Shown here: positions 7,995 through 16,103 of the stretch, one piece after another | Layout of the letters: each line of letters begins with the position of its first letter | How positions within the stretch are numbered: position 1 is the stretch's first letter | NCBI GenBank assembly: GCA_041916775.1 | Contig: JAYRYZ010000018.1 | Location: 47,406 to 111,405, forward strand | Direction: 5' to 3' | Length of the DNA: 64,000 nt | From: UBA2357 sp041916775 | Lineage (GTDB): Bacteria; Pseudomonadota; Gammaproteobacteria; Burkholderiales; Rhodocyclaceae | Program-made: the position numbers and the translations under genes | Notes under the pieces: model-generated | Seen by the model: only the letters and a program-made list of their open reading frames with translations | The model's database searches: none | Told to the model about the DNA's origin: nothing

Positions 7995-9272
7995 CTACTT
8001 CTTGACGGGCGCAGCGGCCGGCACGCGCGCGAGCAGCACCGCATCGTCGAGCGCCTTCTTGACCGGCTTGGTGTCCGACCACACTTCCTTGAGCGCGCCC
8101 TCGACGATGCGCGTCACGTTGGTGCTATCGACGAACGGCGTCGCCGACGACGCAGGCGTGGCGGGCTTGTTGGTGAGTTGGGCGACCGCCACCTGCACGT
8201 TCTCGAGATCAGGGCCGAGCAGCTCGCTGCGCGCCGCGAGCACGCCGGCGCGATTCAGCGGCAGGTAGCCGGTGTCGCGCTGCCAGGCGACCTGGTTGTT
8301 GGGCTGCAGCCAGAAATCGACGAACGCGGCCATGGCTTTGTACTCGGCTGGCTGACGGCCGGCGGTGATCCACAGCGAAGCGCCATCGGCGATGGTGTTC
8401 TGCGGCGCACCGCGCATGTCGTCATGGTAGGGCAGCGGTGCGATGCCGAGGTCGATCGAACCGGCGCGCCGGAACGCAGGCCAGCTCGCCGACGATGCGG
8501 CAATGACCGCGCACTCGCCGGCGGCAAAGCGCTCTTCTGCCTCGTGTTCGGTATCGTAGATGCGCAGGAAGCGGGCCTTGTACCAGCTCGACATCAGCGC
8601 GACGTGCTTCACCTGCATCATGTTGTTGAAGCTCGGCTGCAGCGTCTTGCCCTCCATCACGGCGGTCGGCTCGTTGTGCCAGGCGCTGGTGTTCTGGATC
8701 ATCACCCTGCCCGGTTGTGAAACGGTGTAGGGGCACTTGGAACCGGCATCGAAGAGCTTGTCCAGGGTCTGCTGCAGGTCGGTCCACGTCTGGGGGTGCG
8801 CATTGGGATCCAGCCCGGCCTTGGCCAACACCCCTCGATTGAGGAATAGCACCGGCGTAGACAGACCCACCGGCAGCGCGCGCAATTCACCCTTCGCGTC
8901 GACTGCGGCGCGCGTCAGCATTGAGGGCGGCTTGACGGTACGCAGCGGCAGCTTGGCCTCGCGCATCACGGCGCTCACCGGCTTGTAGCGCGGCTTGGCG
9001 GAGGCAAGGAAACGCTCGCTCTCCTCGCCCTCGACGATCAGCATGTGCGGCAGCGCGACGTCCGCATAGGGCCCCTGCTTCACGCTCACACGAAAGTCCT
9101 TGCGCCCCTGGTTGAAGCGCTCTGCCAGGGATTGCAGCGCGGCATGCCGCTCTGCACTGAGGTTATGCGTCAGGGTCAGCTCGCGCGGCGCCTGCTGCGC
9201 CTGCGCCGTGGCGACCACGCCCGGCAGCAGCATTGCCAGAATGATGGACCTGAGCTTCAAGTTCGATTTCAT
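7995..9272 (-). CDS. Extracellular solute-binding protein, UgpB-like
   Basis: A 425-residue periplasmic binding protein of ABC family 1. A typical Sec signal peptide (basic MKSNLKLR, hydrophobic core, cleavage after AQA near residue 25) supports the start at 9272 rather than an upstream in-frame ATG. The mature part resembles UgpB, the glycerol-3-phosphate/glycerophosphodiester binding protein, for example LNRGVLAKAGLDPNAHPQTW and the SAWHNEPTAVMEG region. The next gene is ugpQ, which supports this ligand class. No permease or ATPase genes (ugpA, ugpE, ugpC) are adjacent. The exact ligand is inferred. Confidence 0.82.
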   Translation of the reverse strand: MKSNLKLRSIILAMLLPGVVATAQAQQAPRELTLTHNLSAERHAALQSLAERFNQGRKDFRVSVKQGPYADVALPHMLIVEGEESERFLASAKPRYKPVSAVMREAKLPLRTVKPPSMLTRAAVDAKGELRALPVGLSTPVLFLNRGVLAKAGLDPNAHPQTWTDLQQTLDKLFDAGSKCPYTVSQPGRVMIQNTSAWHNEPTAVMEGKTLQPSFNNMMQVKHVALMSSWYKARFLRIYDTEHEAEERFAAGECAVIAASSASWPAFRRAGSIDLGIAPLPYHDDMRGAPQNTIADGASLWITAGRQPAEYKAMAAFVDFWLQPNNQVAWQRDTGYLPLNRAGVLAARSELLGPDLENVQVAVAQLTNKPATPASSATPFVDSTNVTRIVEGALKEVWSDTKPVKKALDDAVLLARVPAAAPVKK

Positions 9273-9521
9273 AGTATTGCTGTTCACGACTTTCCCGCTT
9301 GGAAGATGACCGATCCCGGCCGATGGCGCCCCACCTCCGGCCGGATAATCCGCACCGAAGGCCAGCGCGCAATCATATATCGGCGGCGTCACGCTGGCGC
9401 ACGGCGACACACGCCTGCACCTGCACGTCGCAGGATTGTCACAACCGGCAGCCAACTGGCTTCAACTTTTGTCCTGCACTGCCGTTACCATGCACAAGAC
9501 ATCCTGCGCGACGAGTTGGCC

Positions 9522-9884
9522 ATGAATTCACGCCATATCCTGCCCCTGCTGCTGTTTCCGCTGCTCACCGGCTGCGACATGCTCTACGACCTGCTCGAGA
9601 TTCCCAACCCCAGCAAGGAGGCCGAGGTCGCGGAGAGCGAAGGCAAGGCGGTCGGCAGCGCCTGCCGACACGCCGGGCGCTCGCTCGAGGACTGCTACAT
9701 CCTCAACCCCACGGCACAGAAGGCGGCCGTATTCCGCGGCTGGAAGGAGATGAACGACTACATGATCCAGAACAACATGCAGGTCGTGCCCTCGCAATTC
9801 ACCCCGACCACGCCGCCGCCCCCTCCCGCTCCCGAGGAGCGCAAACCCGACGACGCAGCCAAGGCGGAACCGGCGCCTCACTGA
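9522..9884 (+). CDS. Small putative lipoprotein of unknown function
   Basis: A 120-residue protein whose N-terminus MNSRHILPLLLFPLLTGC is a lipoprotein signal with lipobox LLTGC (C18). The mature part has two further cysteines (SACRHAGRSLEDCYILNP) that could form a disulfide, a charged helical middle, and a proline-rich, low-complexity C-terminus (TTPPPPPAPEERKP). The start was placed at ATG 9522 because it gives a clean signal peptide; the longer open frame upstream is noise. I do not recognise the family. It stands alone between convergent and divergent neighbours. Confidence 0.72.
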   Translation: MNSRHILPLLLFPLLTGCDMLYDLLEIPNPSKEAEVAESEGKAVGSACRHAGRSLEDCYILNPTAQKAAVFRGWKEMNDYMIQNNMQVVPSQFTPTTPPPPPAPEERKPDDAAKAEPAPH

Positions 9885-9957
9885 AGCAGGGGTGAGCCTG
9901 AATACCATTGCAACGACCAGCCGAGGCGCCAGCGCAACGCTGAGCCGCAAGGCGCCG

Positions 9958-10995
9958 TCAGGGCGCGGGGTTGGTGTAGCGCAGGTGAATGGCGTCGATC
10001 GCGGCGAGCGCGTCGTCGGAGAGCATTGTCTCCCACGCCGCCAGGTTCTCGTCCAGTTGTGCGACGCTGGTGGCGCCGATGATGGTACTCGCCACGCACC
10101 AGCGTCGATACACGAAGGCAAGCGCGAGCGCGGTCAGCGATACCCCCAGCTCCGCAGCCAGCGCCGCATAGGCGGCCACCGCCGGCACCACGTTCTCCTT
10201 CGAATAGCGCTGCCCGAAGCCCTCGAACAAGGTCAGGCGGCCGACTGCGGCGGGGTCGCGCAGATACTTGCCGCTGAGGTGGCCGAACGCCAGCGGTGAA
10301 TACGCCAGCAACCCGACCCGCTCGCGGTGACACACCTCGGCAAGGCCATAATCGTAGACGCGGTTGAGCAGGTTGTAGGCGTTCTGGATCGACACCATGC
10401 GCGGCAACCCGTACTCGCCGGCGAGGCGCACGAACTCCATCACGCCCCAGGGGTGCTCGTTGGAAAGCCCCACGTAGCGGATCTTGCCTTCCGCGACCAG
10501 CTCCGCCAGCGCCTCGAGCTGGGTGCGGATGGGCGTACCTGCGGTCTCGCGCGTCGGGTCGTACTGCCACTGCCCGAACATCGGCTGGTTGCGCTCCGGC
10601 CAGTGCAGCTGGTAGAGATCGACATAGTCGGTGCGCAGCCGCGCGAGGCTGCCATCCAGCGCCGCGCGGATGTTGGCGCGGTCCAACGCCGGCGGCCCAC
10701 CGCGGATCCAGTCGAGGCTGCGCGCCGGGCCGGCGACCTTGGTCGCGAGCACGATGCGGTCGCGCGGCTGGCGCGCCAGCCAGTCGCCGACGATGCGCTC
10801 GGTGGCACCATAGGTGTCCGCCCGCGGGGGCACCGCGTACATCTCGGCGGTGTCAATGAAGTTGATGCCGGCGTCCATGGCGCGGTCGAGCTGCGCATGC
10901 GCCTCGGCGGCGCTGTTCTGCTTGCCGAAAGTCATGGTGCCGAGGCACACGGCCGACACCTTCAGGTCGCTCGTTCCGAGCACGCGATAGTCCAT
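9958..10995 (-). CDS. Aldo/keto reductase, Tas family
   Basis: A 345-residue NADP(H)-dependent aldo/keto reductase. The catalytic tetrad is visible: Asp and Tyr in FIDTAEMYAVPP, Lys in VLATKVAG and His in YQLHWPERN. The insertion DTAEMYAVPPRADTYGATE and the LHWPERN motif are characteristic of the E. coli Tas subgroup. C-terminal cofactor-binding elements (TSVAQLDENL) are present. Length is normal. It is divergent from rlmM. The physiological substrate is unknown. Confidence 0.9.
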   Translation of the reverse strand: MDYRVLGTSDLKVSAVCLGTMTFGKQNSAAEAHAQLDRAMDAGINFIDTAEMYAVPPRADTYGATERIVGDWLARQPRDRIVLATKVAGPARSLDWIRGGPPALDRANIRAALDGSLARLRTDYVDLYQLHWPERNQPMFGQWQYDPTRETAGTPIRTQLEALAELVAEGKIRYVGLSNEHPWGVMEFVRLAGEYGLPRMVSIQNAYNLLNRVYDYGLAEVCHRERVGLLAYSPLAFGHLSGKYLRDPAAVGRLTLFEGFGQRYSKENVVPAVAAYAALAAELGVSLTALALAFVYRRWCVASTIIGATSVAQLDENLAAWETMLSDDALAAIDAIHLRYTNPAP

Positions 10996-11134
10996 CTGCT
11001 ACTCCTGGTGGTCTGCGGGCGTGCAGCCCGCAGAGGTTGAAGCATGCGGCAGCGCGGATGCCACGCTTTGAGCGCCTGCCGCCACGCCGTATCATCCGCG
11101 TTTCATCCGCATCCTTGCAACGAGCACATACACG

Positions 11135-12256
11135 ATGTCCGACCACCCGAGGCAGGCCGATCCGCGGCACGCACCGCACGACGAAGCGATCGCCTATGGC
11201 CTGCTGGCGCTGTGCCGTGCCGGCTTCGAGAACGATGTCGCAGGCGAGCTCGCCCGCCTCGCCAAGCGCATCGGCCTGGACGGCCATGTTCGCGCCAAGC
11301 CGGACACCGCCTTCGTGGTGTTCGAATGCCCGCATGCCGTGCCCTTCGACGTGCTGGCCGAGCATTGTGACTGGAAGAAGCTGATCTTCGCGCGTCAGCT
11401 CTTGCCGTGGTTCGCGCGTGTCGACAATCTGCCCGAGCGCGACCGCGCCACGCCGATCGTCGCGGCGGCGCGCACCGCGGGGCAGTTCTTCTCCGAGCTG
11501 ATGCTGGAGACGCCCGACACCGACGCCGCCAAACAGCAGTCCGGCTTCTGCCGGCGCTTTCACGAGCCGCTCCTGACGGCGCTGGAAAAGAACGCCGTGA
11601 TCCGCTCCAGAAGCCGCAGCAGAACGGAGCTGCACGTGCTCTTCAGCGATGCTGCCACGGCGTGGCTCGGGGCGTCGCTACCCGGCCACGCCGCGGCCTG
11701 GCCAATGGGCGTGCCGCGCCTGCGCATGCCGCGCGAGGCACCGAGCCGCTCCACCCTGAAGCTTGCCGAGGCCTTCTTCACCCTGCTTTCCGAGCAGGAA
11801 CGCACCACCACGCTGCGCGCCGGCCTGCGCGCGGTAGACCTGGGTGCCGCGCCGGGCGGCTGGACCTGGCAGCTTGCACAGCGCGGGCTCAACGTCATCG
11901 CGGTGGACAACGGACCGATGGCGGCATCGGTGATGGCCACCGGCATGGTCGAGCATGTGCGCGCCGACGGCTTCTCGTGGCGCCCGTCGCGGCCGGTGGA
12001 ATGGATGGTGTGCGACATGGTCGAGCAGCCCAGCCGTGTCGCCCAGCTGGTGGCCGAGTGGGTCGCCTCGGGGCGCTGCCGTCGCAGCATCTTCAACCTC
12101 AAGCTGCCGATGAAGAAGCGCCTGGAGGCGGTCGAGCAATGCCGCGCGATCATCCACAAGCGCGTCGCGGGTGTGGGCGACTACGAGCTGCGCATCAAGC
12201 ACCTCTACCACGACCGCGAGGAGGTCACCGCCTACCTCACGCTGCGGCGCGACTGA
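11135..12256 (+). CDS. rlmM: 23S rRNA C2498 2'-O-ribose methyltransferase
   Basis: A 373-residue protein matching RlmM, which methylates the ribose of C2498 in 23S rRNA using S-adenosylmethionine. An N-terminal THUMP-like region is followed by a Rossmann methyltransferase domain. The SAM motif VDLGAAPGGWTWQL is at ~234-247, and the catalytic K-D-K-E set is plausible from VCDMV and NLKLPMKKR. Length equals that of the family. The ATG at 11135 follows a short intergenic gap from the divergent aldo/keto reductase gene. Confidence 0.93.
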   Translation: MSDHPRQADPRHAPHDEAIAYGLLALCRAGFENDVAGELARLAKRIGLDGHVRAKPDTAFVVFECPHAVPFDVLAEHCDWKKLIFARQLLPWFARVDNLPERDRATPIVAAARTAGQFFSELMLETPDTDAAKQQSGFCRRFHEPLLTALEKNAVIRSRSRSRTELHVLFSDAATAWLGASLPGHAAAWPMGVPRLRMPREAPSRSTLKLAEAFFTLLSEQERTTTLRAGLRAVDLGAAPGGWTWQLAQRGLNVIAVDNGPMAASVMATGMVEHVRADGFSWRPSRPVEWMVCDMVEQPSRVAQLVAEWVASGRCRRSIFNLKLPMKKRLEAVEQCRAIIHKRVAGVGDYELRIKHLYHDREEVTAYLTLRRD

Positions 12257-12297
12257 AGACGCGGCCGCGAAGTGACCGGCACCCCTTGACAGCCGTG

Positions 12298-12303
12298 TAT
12301 AAT
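12298..12303 (+). promoter_or_regulatory. Candidate -10 element upstream of the helicase gene
   Basis: A perfect TATAAT lies 146 bases before the rhlE-type start codon. The nearby TTGACA (12286-12291) is only six bases upstream, too close to be its -35 box, and the base context at the proper distance is poor. If this is the -10 box, the mRNA would carry a leader of about 140 bases, a feature seen in some cold-regulated RNA helicase genes. Confidence 0.4.
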
Positions 12304-12448
12304 CGCGATCTTTAAACCACCCGGCCAGCCAGGCGGCGCTCCGCGCAACATGGACTGCGCGAACGCCGCGGTGCGGCAGACAGCGGCTTTACAACCCGCA
12401 CGCGCTCCGCGCGCAAGCCGCGACTGGCCTCCAGGACTGACCTTACAC

Positions 12449-13948
12449 ATGAGTTTCGCCGACCTCGGGCTGAACCCCGAGATTCAAAGAGCGGTGGCCG
12501 AAGCCGGTTACACCCAGCCCACGCCGATCCAGATGCAGGCCATTCCGGTGGTGCTCGCCGGGCTCGACGTGATGGGCGGCGCCCAGACCGGCACCGGCAA
12601 GACCGCCGGCTTCACGCTGCCGCTGATCCAGCGCCTGTCGCGTCATGCCAGCACCTCCACCAGCCCCGCCCGCCACCCCACGCGCGCGCTCATCCTCGCG
12701 CCGACGCGCGAGCTCGCGGTGCAGGTGCATGAGTCGGTCAAGACCTACAGCAAATACGTGCCGCTGCGCTCCACCTGCATCTACGGCGGCGTGGACATGC
12801 GCGCGCAGGTCGCGGAGCTGCGCAACGGCATCGAGATCGTCGTCGCCACCCCGGGCCGGCTGCTGGATCACGTGCAGCAGAAGACGATCCAGCTCGGCCA
12901 GGTCGAGATGCTGGTGCTGGACGAAGCCGACCGCATGCTCGACATGGGCTTCATCCCCGACATCCGCCGCATCCTCGAGCTGCTCCCCACGGCGCGCCAG
13001 AGCCTGCTGTTCTCCGCCACCTTCTCGGACGAGATCAAGAAGCTTGCCGACCAGATGCTGAAGAACCCGCAGCTGATCGAGGTGGCGCGCCGCAACATGG
13101 TTTCCGAGACCATCACCCACCGCGTGCATCCGGTGTCGGCCGGGCTCAAGCGCAACCTGCTCGCGCACCTGCTGCGCCACGAGCCGGACACCCAGGCGCT
13201 GGTGTTCGTCGACACCAAGCTGCTGTGCGGTCGGCTCGCACATTTTCTCGAGCGCCACGGCATCGCCGCCGACGCGATCCATGGCGACAAGGGCCAGGCA
13301 CAGCGTACCGAAACGCTAGAGGCCTTCAAGTCGGGCAAGCTGCGCGTGCTGGTCGCCACCGACGTCGCCGCGCGCGGTCTCGATATCGACGACCTGCCGA
13401 TGGTGATCAACTACGAGCTGCCGCACACCGCGGAAGACTACGTGCACCGCATCGGCCGCACCGGCCGTGCCGGACGCGTGGGCAACGCCGTGTCGCTGGT
13501 GAGCAGCGAGGAGAAGCCCTGGCTCGCCGAGATCGAGAAGCTCATCAAGCTCAAGATCCAGCAGGAGATCGTGCCGGGCTTCGACCCGGAGCCGGACTTC
13601 TTCGAGGCCGGCAGCGGGCGCAAGCGCAGCGGTCCGCGCCAGGTCGAATCCTTCGACCGCAGCGAACCACGCGGCGAGGGCCGCGCCCCGCGGAGTGAGG
13701 CCCGTCCGGCGCGTGGCGACGTGCGCCCGACGCGCACCGATCGTGCTGGCGAGGCGCCACGCCGTACCCGCCCGACCAAGACGATCGCAGCCGATGGCTT
13801 CGATTTCAGCAAACCCTACGAGTCCGCACAGCCGGTCATCGGCGGATCCGGAGACATCACGGTGACCACTCCGGCGGCGGAGGTGCCACGCACCCGCACG
13901 CCACAGAGACCGATCGCAGTCCTACTGGGCGGTCTGGGCAGAAAATAG
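12449..13948 (+). CDS. rhlE: DEAD-box ATP-dependent RNA helicase, RhlE type
   Basis: A 499-residue DEAD-box helicase. The Q-motif is GYTQPTPIQ (20-28), motif I is AQTGTGKT (45-52), Ia is PTRELA, motif II is DEAD (~158), III is SAT (~189) and VI is HRIGRTGR (~333). The start MSFADLGL is the conserved RhlE beginning; the longer upstream frame has no family match. After the core, ~110 residues form a basic, Arg-rich, disordered tail, as in RhlE proteins that act on ribosome assembly and RNA decay. An ~140-base leader may precede it. Confidence 0.9.
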   Translation: MSFADLGLNPEIQRAVAEAGYTQPTPIQMQAIPVVLAGLDVMGGAQTGTGKTAGFTLPLIQRLSRHASTSTSPARHPTRALILAPTRELAVQVHESVKTYSKYVPLRSTCIYGGVDMRAQVAELRNGIEIVVATPGRLLDHVQQKTIQLGQVEMLVLDEADRMLDMGFIPDIRRILELLPTARQSLLFSATFSDEIKKLADQMLKNPQLIEVARRNMVSETITHRVHPVSAGLKRNLLAHLLRHEPDTQALVFVDTKLLCGRLAHFLERHGIAADAIHGDKGQAQRTETLEAFKSGKLRVLVATDVAARGLDIDDLPMVINYELPHTAEDYVHRIGRTGRAGRVGNAVSLVSSEEKPWLAEIEKLIKLKIQQEIVPGFDPEPDFFEAGSGRKRSGPRQVESFDRSEPRGEGRAPRSEARPARGDVRPTRTDRAGEAPRRTRPTKTIAADGFDFSKPYESAQPVIGGSGDITVTTPAAEVPRTRTPQRPIAVLLGGLGRK

Positions 13949-14037
13949 GGCTGGCTTGGGGCTCTATTCCGGGCAAGAAGCATGGTGGTTCGGCGTATTC
14001 TGGATGCGCTGGTGAAACCCCACGATGAGCGTCCTGG

Positions 14038-15627
14038 ATGACAAGCCCGATGAATGCCGCCCCCACCTCGCAGGACGAAGAGCCGCCGCGCGAGCCCTTC
14101 ATTCCGGATTTCTCCGAAGGGCTGGAGACCGGCCTCTACCTCGCGCTGCTGGAGCTGATGGACGAGGGGCTCCTGATCACCAGCGACGAGGTCGTTCTCG
14201 AGGCCAACGGCGCCGCCTGCCGATTGCTGGAACGCGAATATCGCGAACTGGTCGGGCAGACGCTGGAGAGCCTCTTCCCCACCCCAAAGGAATTCCTGCT
14301 CGCACGCGGGCGCCTCTTCATCCAGGGCGAAGCACGGGGCAGCCTGCAGCTTGCCCTGCCTGGCGGCAGACGTCGTCAGCTCCGCTTCGTCGCGGCCGCA
14401 CGCATCCGCCCCGGCGTCCATGCGCTGATCCTGAGTCGCGATCTGCTCGCGGACACCGCTGCAAGCGATTTTCCGCCTGACCGGGCGGCTGCCTCCGCCC
14501 GGCCCGACCATGAATCCGCCGTGCCGGACGCGCTGTGGCCGCGCCTGGCTGCCGTGCTGGAGCAGCCGGTGATCGTGCTCGATGAAGCCGGCCTGGTCTC
14601 CGCCGCCAACCTCGCCGCGCTGTCGGCGTTACGTTTCGAGCGCGACCAACTGGTGGGCCAGCCGCTCGAAGCGCGCCTCGATGTACGCTGGCCGCCCGCC
14701 GATGGTCCGCAGCGGGCGGAACTGCGCACCGACGCGCGCGCCCGGCCCATCACCGCCCGGATCCTGCAAGGCCCCAGGCCAGGCTGGTGCGTACTGGTGC
14801 TGCCTGCGCGCGGCGCCGCCACAGGCTCGCTACCACCGGCGCGCAGCGACGACACAGCGGGCCGAGCGGCCCGCGCGCTGAGCCGTCGCGCGATCGCCGA
14901 GCGCCAGCTCGAGATCCACTTCCAGCCGCTGGTCGACGCCCGCGACCAGCGCGTCCAGGGTGGCGAGGCCCTGCTGCGCTGGCACCACCCCAGCCGCGGG
15001 CTGACGCCCTTCGGCCAGATCGGGACGATGATCCAGGATCCGGCCGCGCTCGCCGCGATGAGCGACTGGGCACTGCAAAGCGCCTGTCAGGCGGCCAGTC
15101 AATGGCCCGCCGCCATCATGCTCACGGTGAACGTCGCGCGCGGGCAGATCCTCGACGACAAGCTTCACGAGCGCGTCGTGCATGCGCTGAACAGCTCCGG
15201 CCTGGCGGCGGAGCGACTGCAGCTGGATTTCGAGGAGGACATCCTGCTCGACGACCAGAGCCGCATCGCCCCCACGCTGGAGGCCCTTCACGCGCTGGGG
15301 GTGCGTATCGCGATCGACGACTTCGGCCGCGACGCCACCTCCATCCCGCGCCTCAGGCGCTACCCGGTCGGCGCAATCAAGCTCGACCCGGGTCTCGTCA
15401 GCGGCGTCGGCCACGACGAGGCAAGCGAGGCGGTGGTGGAGGCCATCGGCGCGATGGCGGGCATTCTGGGGCTGAAAGTGCTCGCGCGTGGCGTATCGAC
15501 CCGCCCGCAGCAGGACTTTCTCATCGCGCTCGGCTGCCACCTGCAGCAGGGGCCGCTGTTCGGCAAGCCGGAGACGGTTGCCGATTTCGCGAGCCAACTC
15601 ACACGCAGTCGCGCGCGGGATCAATAG
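14038..15627 (+). CDS. PAS-PAS-EAL protein with degenerate EAL domain
   Basis: A 529-residue cytoplasmic protein with two PAS-like regions (about 30-140 and 155-255) and a C-terminal EAL domain (~275-520). Several c-di-GMP phosphodiesterase residues are present: E310 in EALLRW, N365, DDFG (427-430), K448, D450 and Q504-G505. The E-x-x-E site reads QLDFEE, with D397 in place of the first Glu. The conserved loop AEGVE reads ARGVS (483-487), losing both glutamates. It is probably catalytically weak or dead, acting as a c-di-GMP receptor or by protein contacts. Its last bases overlap the convergent small-protein gene by seven. Confidence 0.85.
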   Translation: MTSPMNAAPTSQDEEPPREPFIPDFSEGLETGLYLALLELMDEGLLITSDEVVLEANGAACRLLEREYRELVGQTLESLFPTPKEFLLARGRLFIQGEARGSLQLALPGGRRRQLRFVAAARIRPGVHALILSRDLLADTAASDFPPDRAAASARPDHESAVPDALWPRLAAVLEQPVIVLDEAGLVSAANLAALSALRFERDQLVGQPLEARLDVRWPPADGPQRAELRTDARARPITARILQGPRPGWCVLVLPARGAATGSLPPARSDDTAGRAARALSRRAIAERQLEIHFQPLVDARDQRVQGGEALLRWHHPSRGLTPFGQIGTMIQDPAALAAMSDWALQSACQAASQWPAAIMLTVNVARGQILDDKLHERVVHALNSSGLAAERLQLDFEEDILLDDQSRIAPTLEALHALGVRIAIDDFGRDATSIPRLRRYPVGAIKLDPGLVSGVGHDEASEAVVEAIGAMAGILGLKVLARGVSTRPQQDFLIALGCHLQQGPLFGKPETVADFASQLTRSRARDQ

Positions 15628-15947
15628 TCGGCCAGCGTGTTGCAGGTCTCCTCCCGGCCGGTCATCTCCGAGAATCGCGTCAGGCGCTCGCGCACGAAAT
15701 CGTCCGGTACCCGGCGATTGGCACAGTACTCGCGCAGCTGCATCGCGTAGGCAAGCCGCTGCATCTCGAAGGTGGTCTGCGCCACCGCCGGAAAGGCGTA
15801 GCGCGAGGTGTCGCGGAAATCGCTTGTCGCGGCTGTCTCGGCAGCGTCCGCCGCATCGGCGGGCGCAGGCGCCGCGGGATCCTGCGCCCATGGCAGAGTC
15901 GTTTGCAACAGGCCGACGAGCGCGAGCAGGAGCAGGTGGCGTTTCAT
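15621..15947 (-). CDS. Small secreted protein of unknown function
   Basis: A 108-residue protein with a Sec signal peptide (MKRHLLLLALVGLLQTTLPWAQ), an Ala/Pro/Asp-rich linker, and a ~65-residue helical C-terminal part with two cysteines (EYCANRR and EETCNTL) that may form a disulfide. The start MKRH at 15947 is preferred over an ATG nine bases upstream because it gives the cleaner signal peptide. The gene overlaps the convergent EAL gene by seven bases. No family was recognised; probably periplasmic. Confidence 0.7.
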   Translation of the reverse strand: MKRHLLLLALVGLLQTTLPWAQDPAAPAPADAADAAETAATSDFRDTSRYAFPAVAQTTFEMQRLAYAMQLREYCANRRVPDDFVRERLTRFSEMTGREETCNTLADY

Positions 15948-16050
15948 CGCAGACATCCGATGACGGGAATGCAGACCTTATCGTCCGTCGATGCGGAAAG
16001 TTGAGGCAGTGATGCGCACCGCGCCGGCACGGCACATGGGACGAGACGTG

Positions 16051-16082
16051 AAAACGGCGTGCTCCGTCGCCGGAACACGCCG
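16051..16082 (-). terminator. Intrinsic terminator after pntB
   Basis: On the minus strand CGGCGTG (16082-16076) pairs with CACGCCG (16061-16055); an inner TCCG/CGGA pair lengthens the stem, and TTTT follows directly (16054-16051). It sits about 20 bases after the pntB stop codon, as expected for the operon end. Confidence 0.75.
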
Positions 16083-16103
16083 CACTTCAACACACCTTCG
16101 CGA

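Noticed and set aside
12286..12303. TTGACA and TATAAT as a standard promoter
   Set aside because: The two boxes are only six bases apart, so they cannot serve the same sigma-70 holoenzyme; only the -10 element is kept as a candidate.
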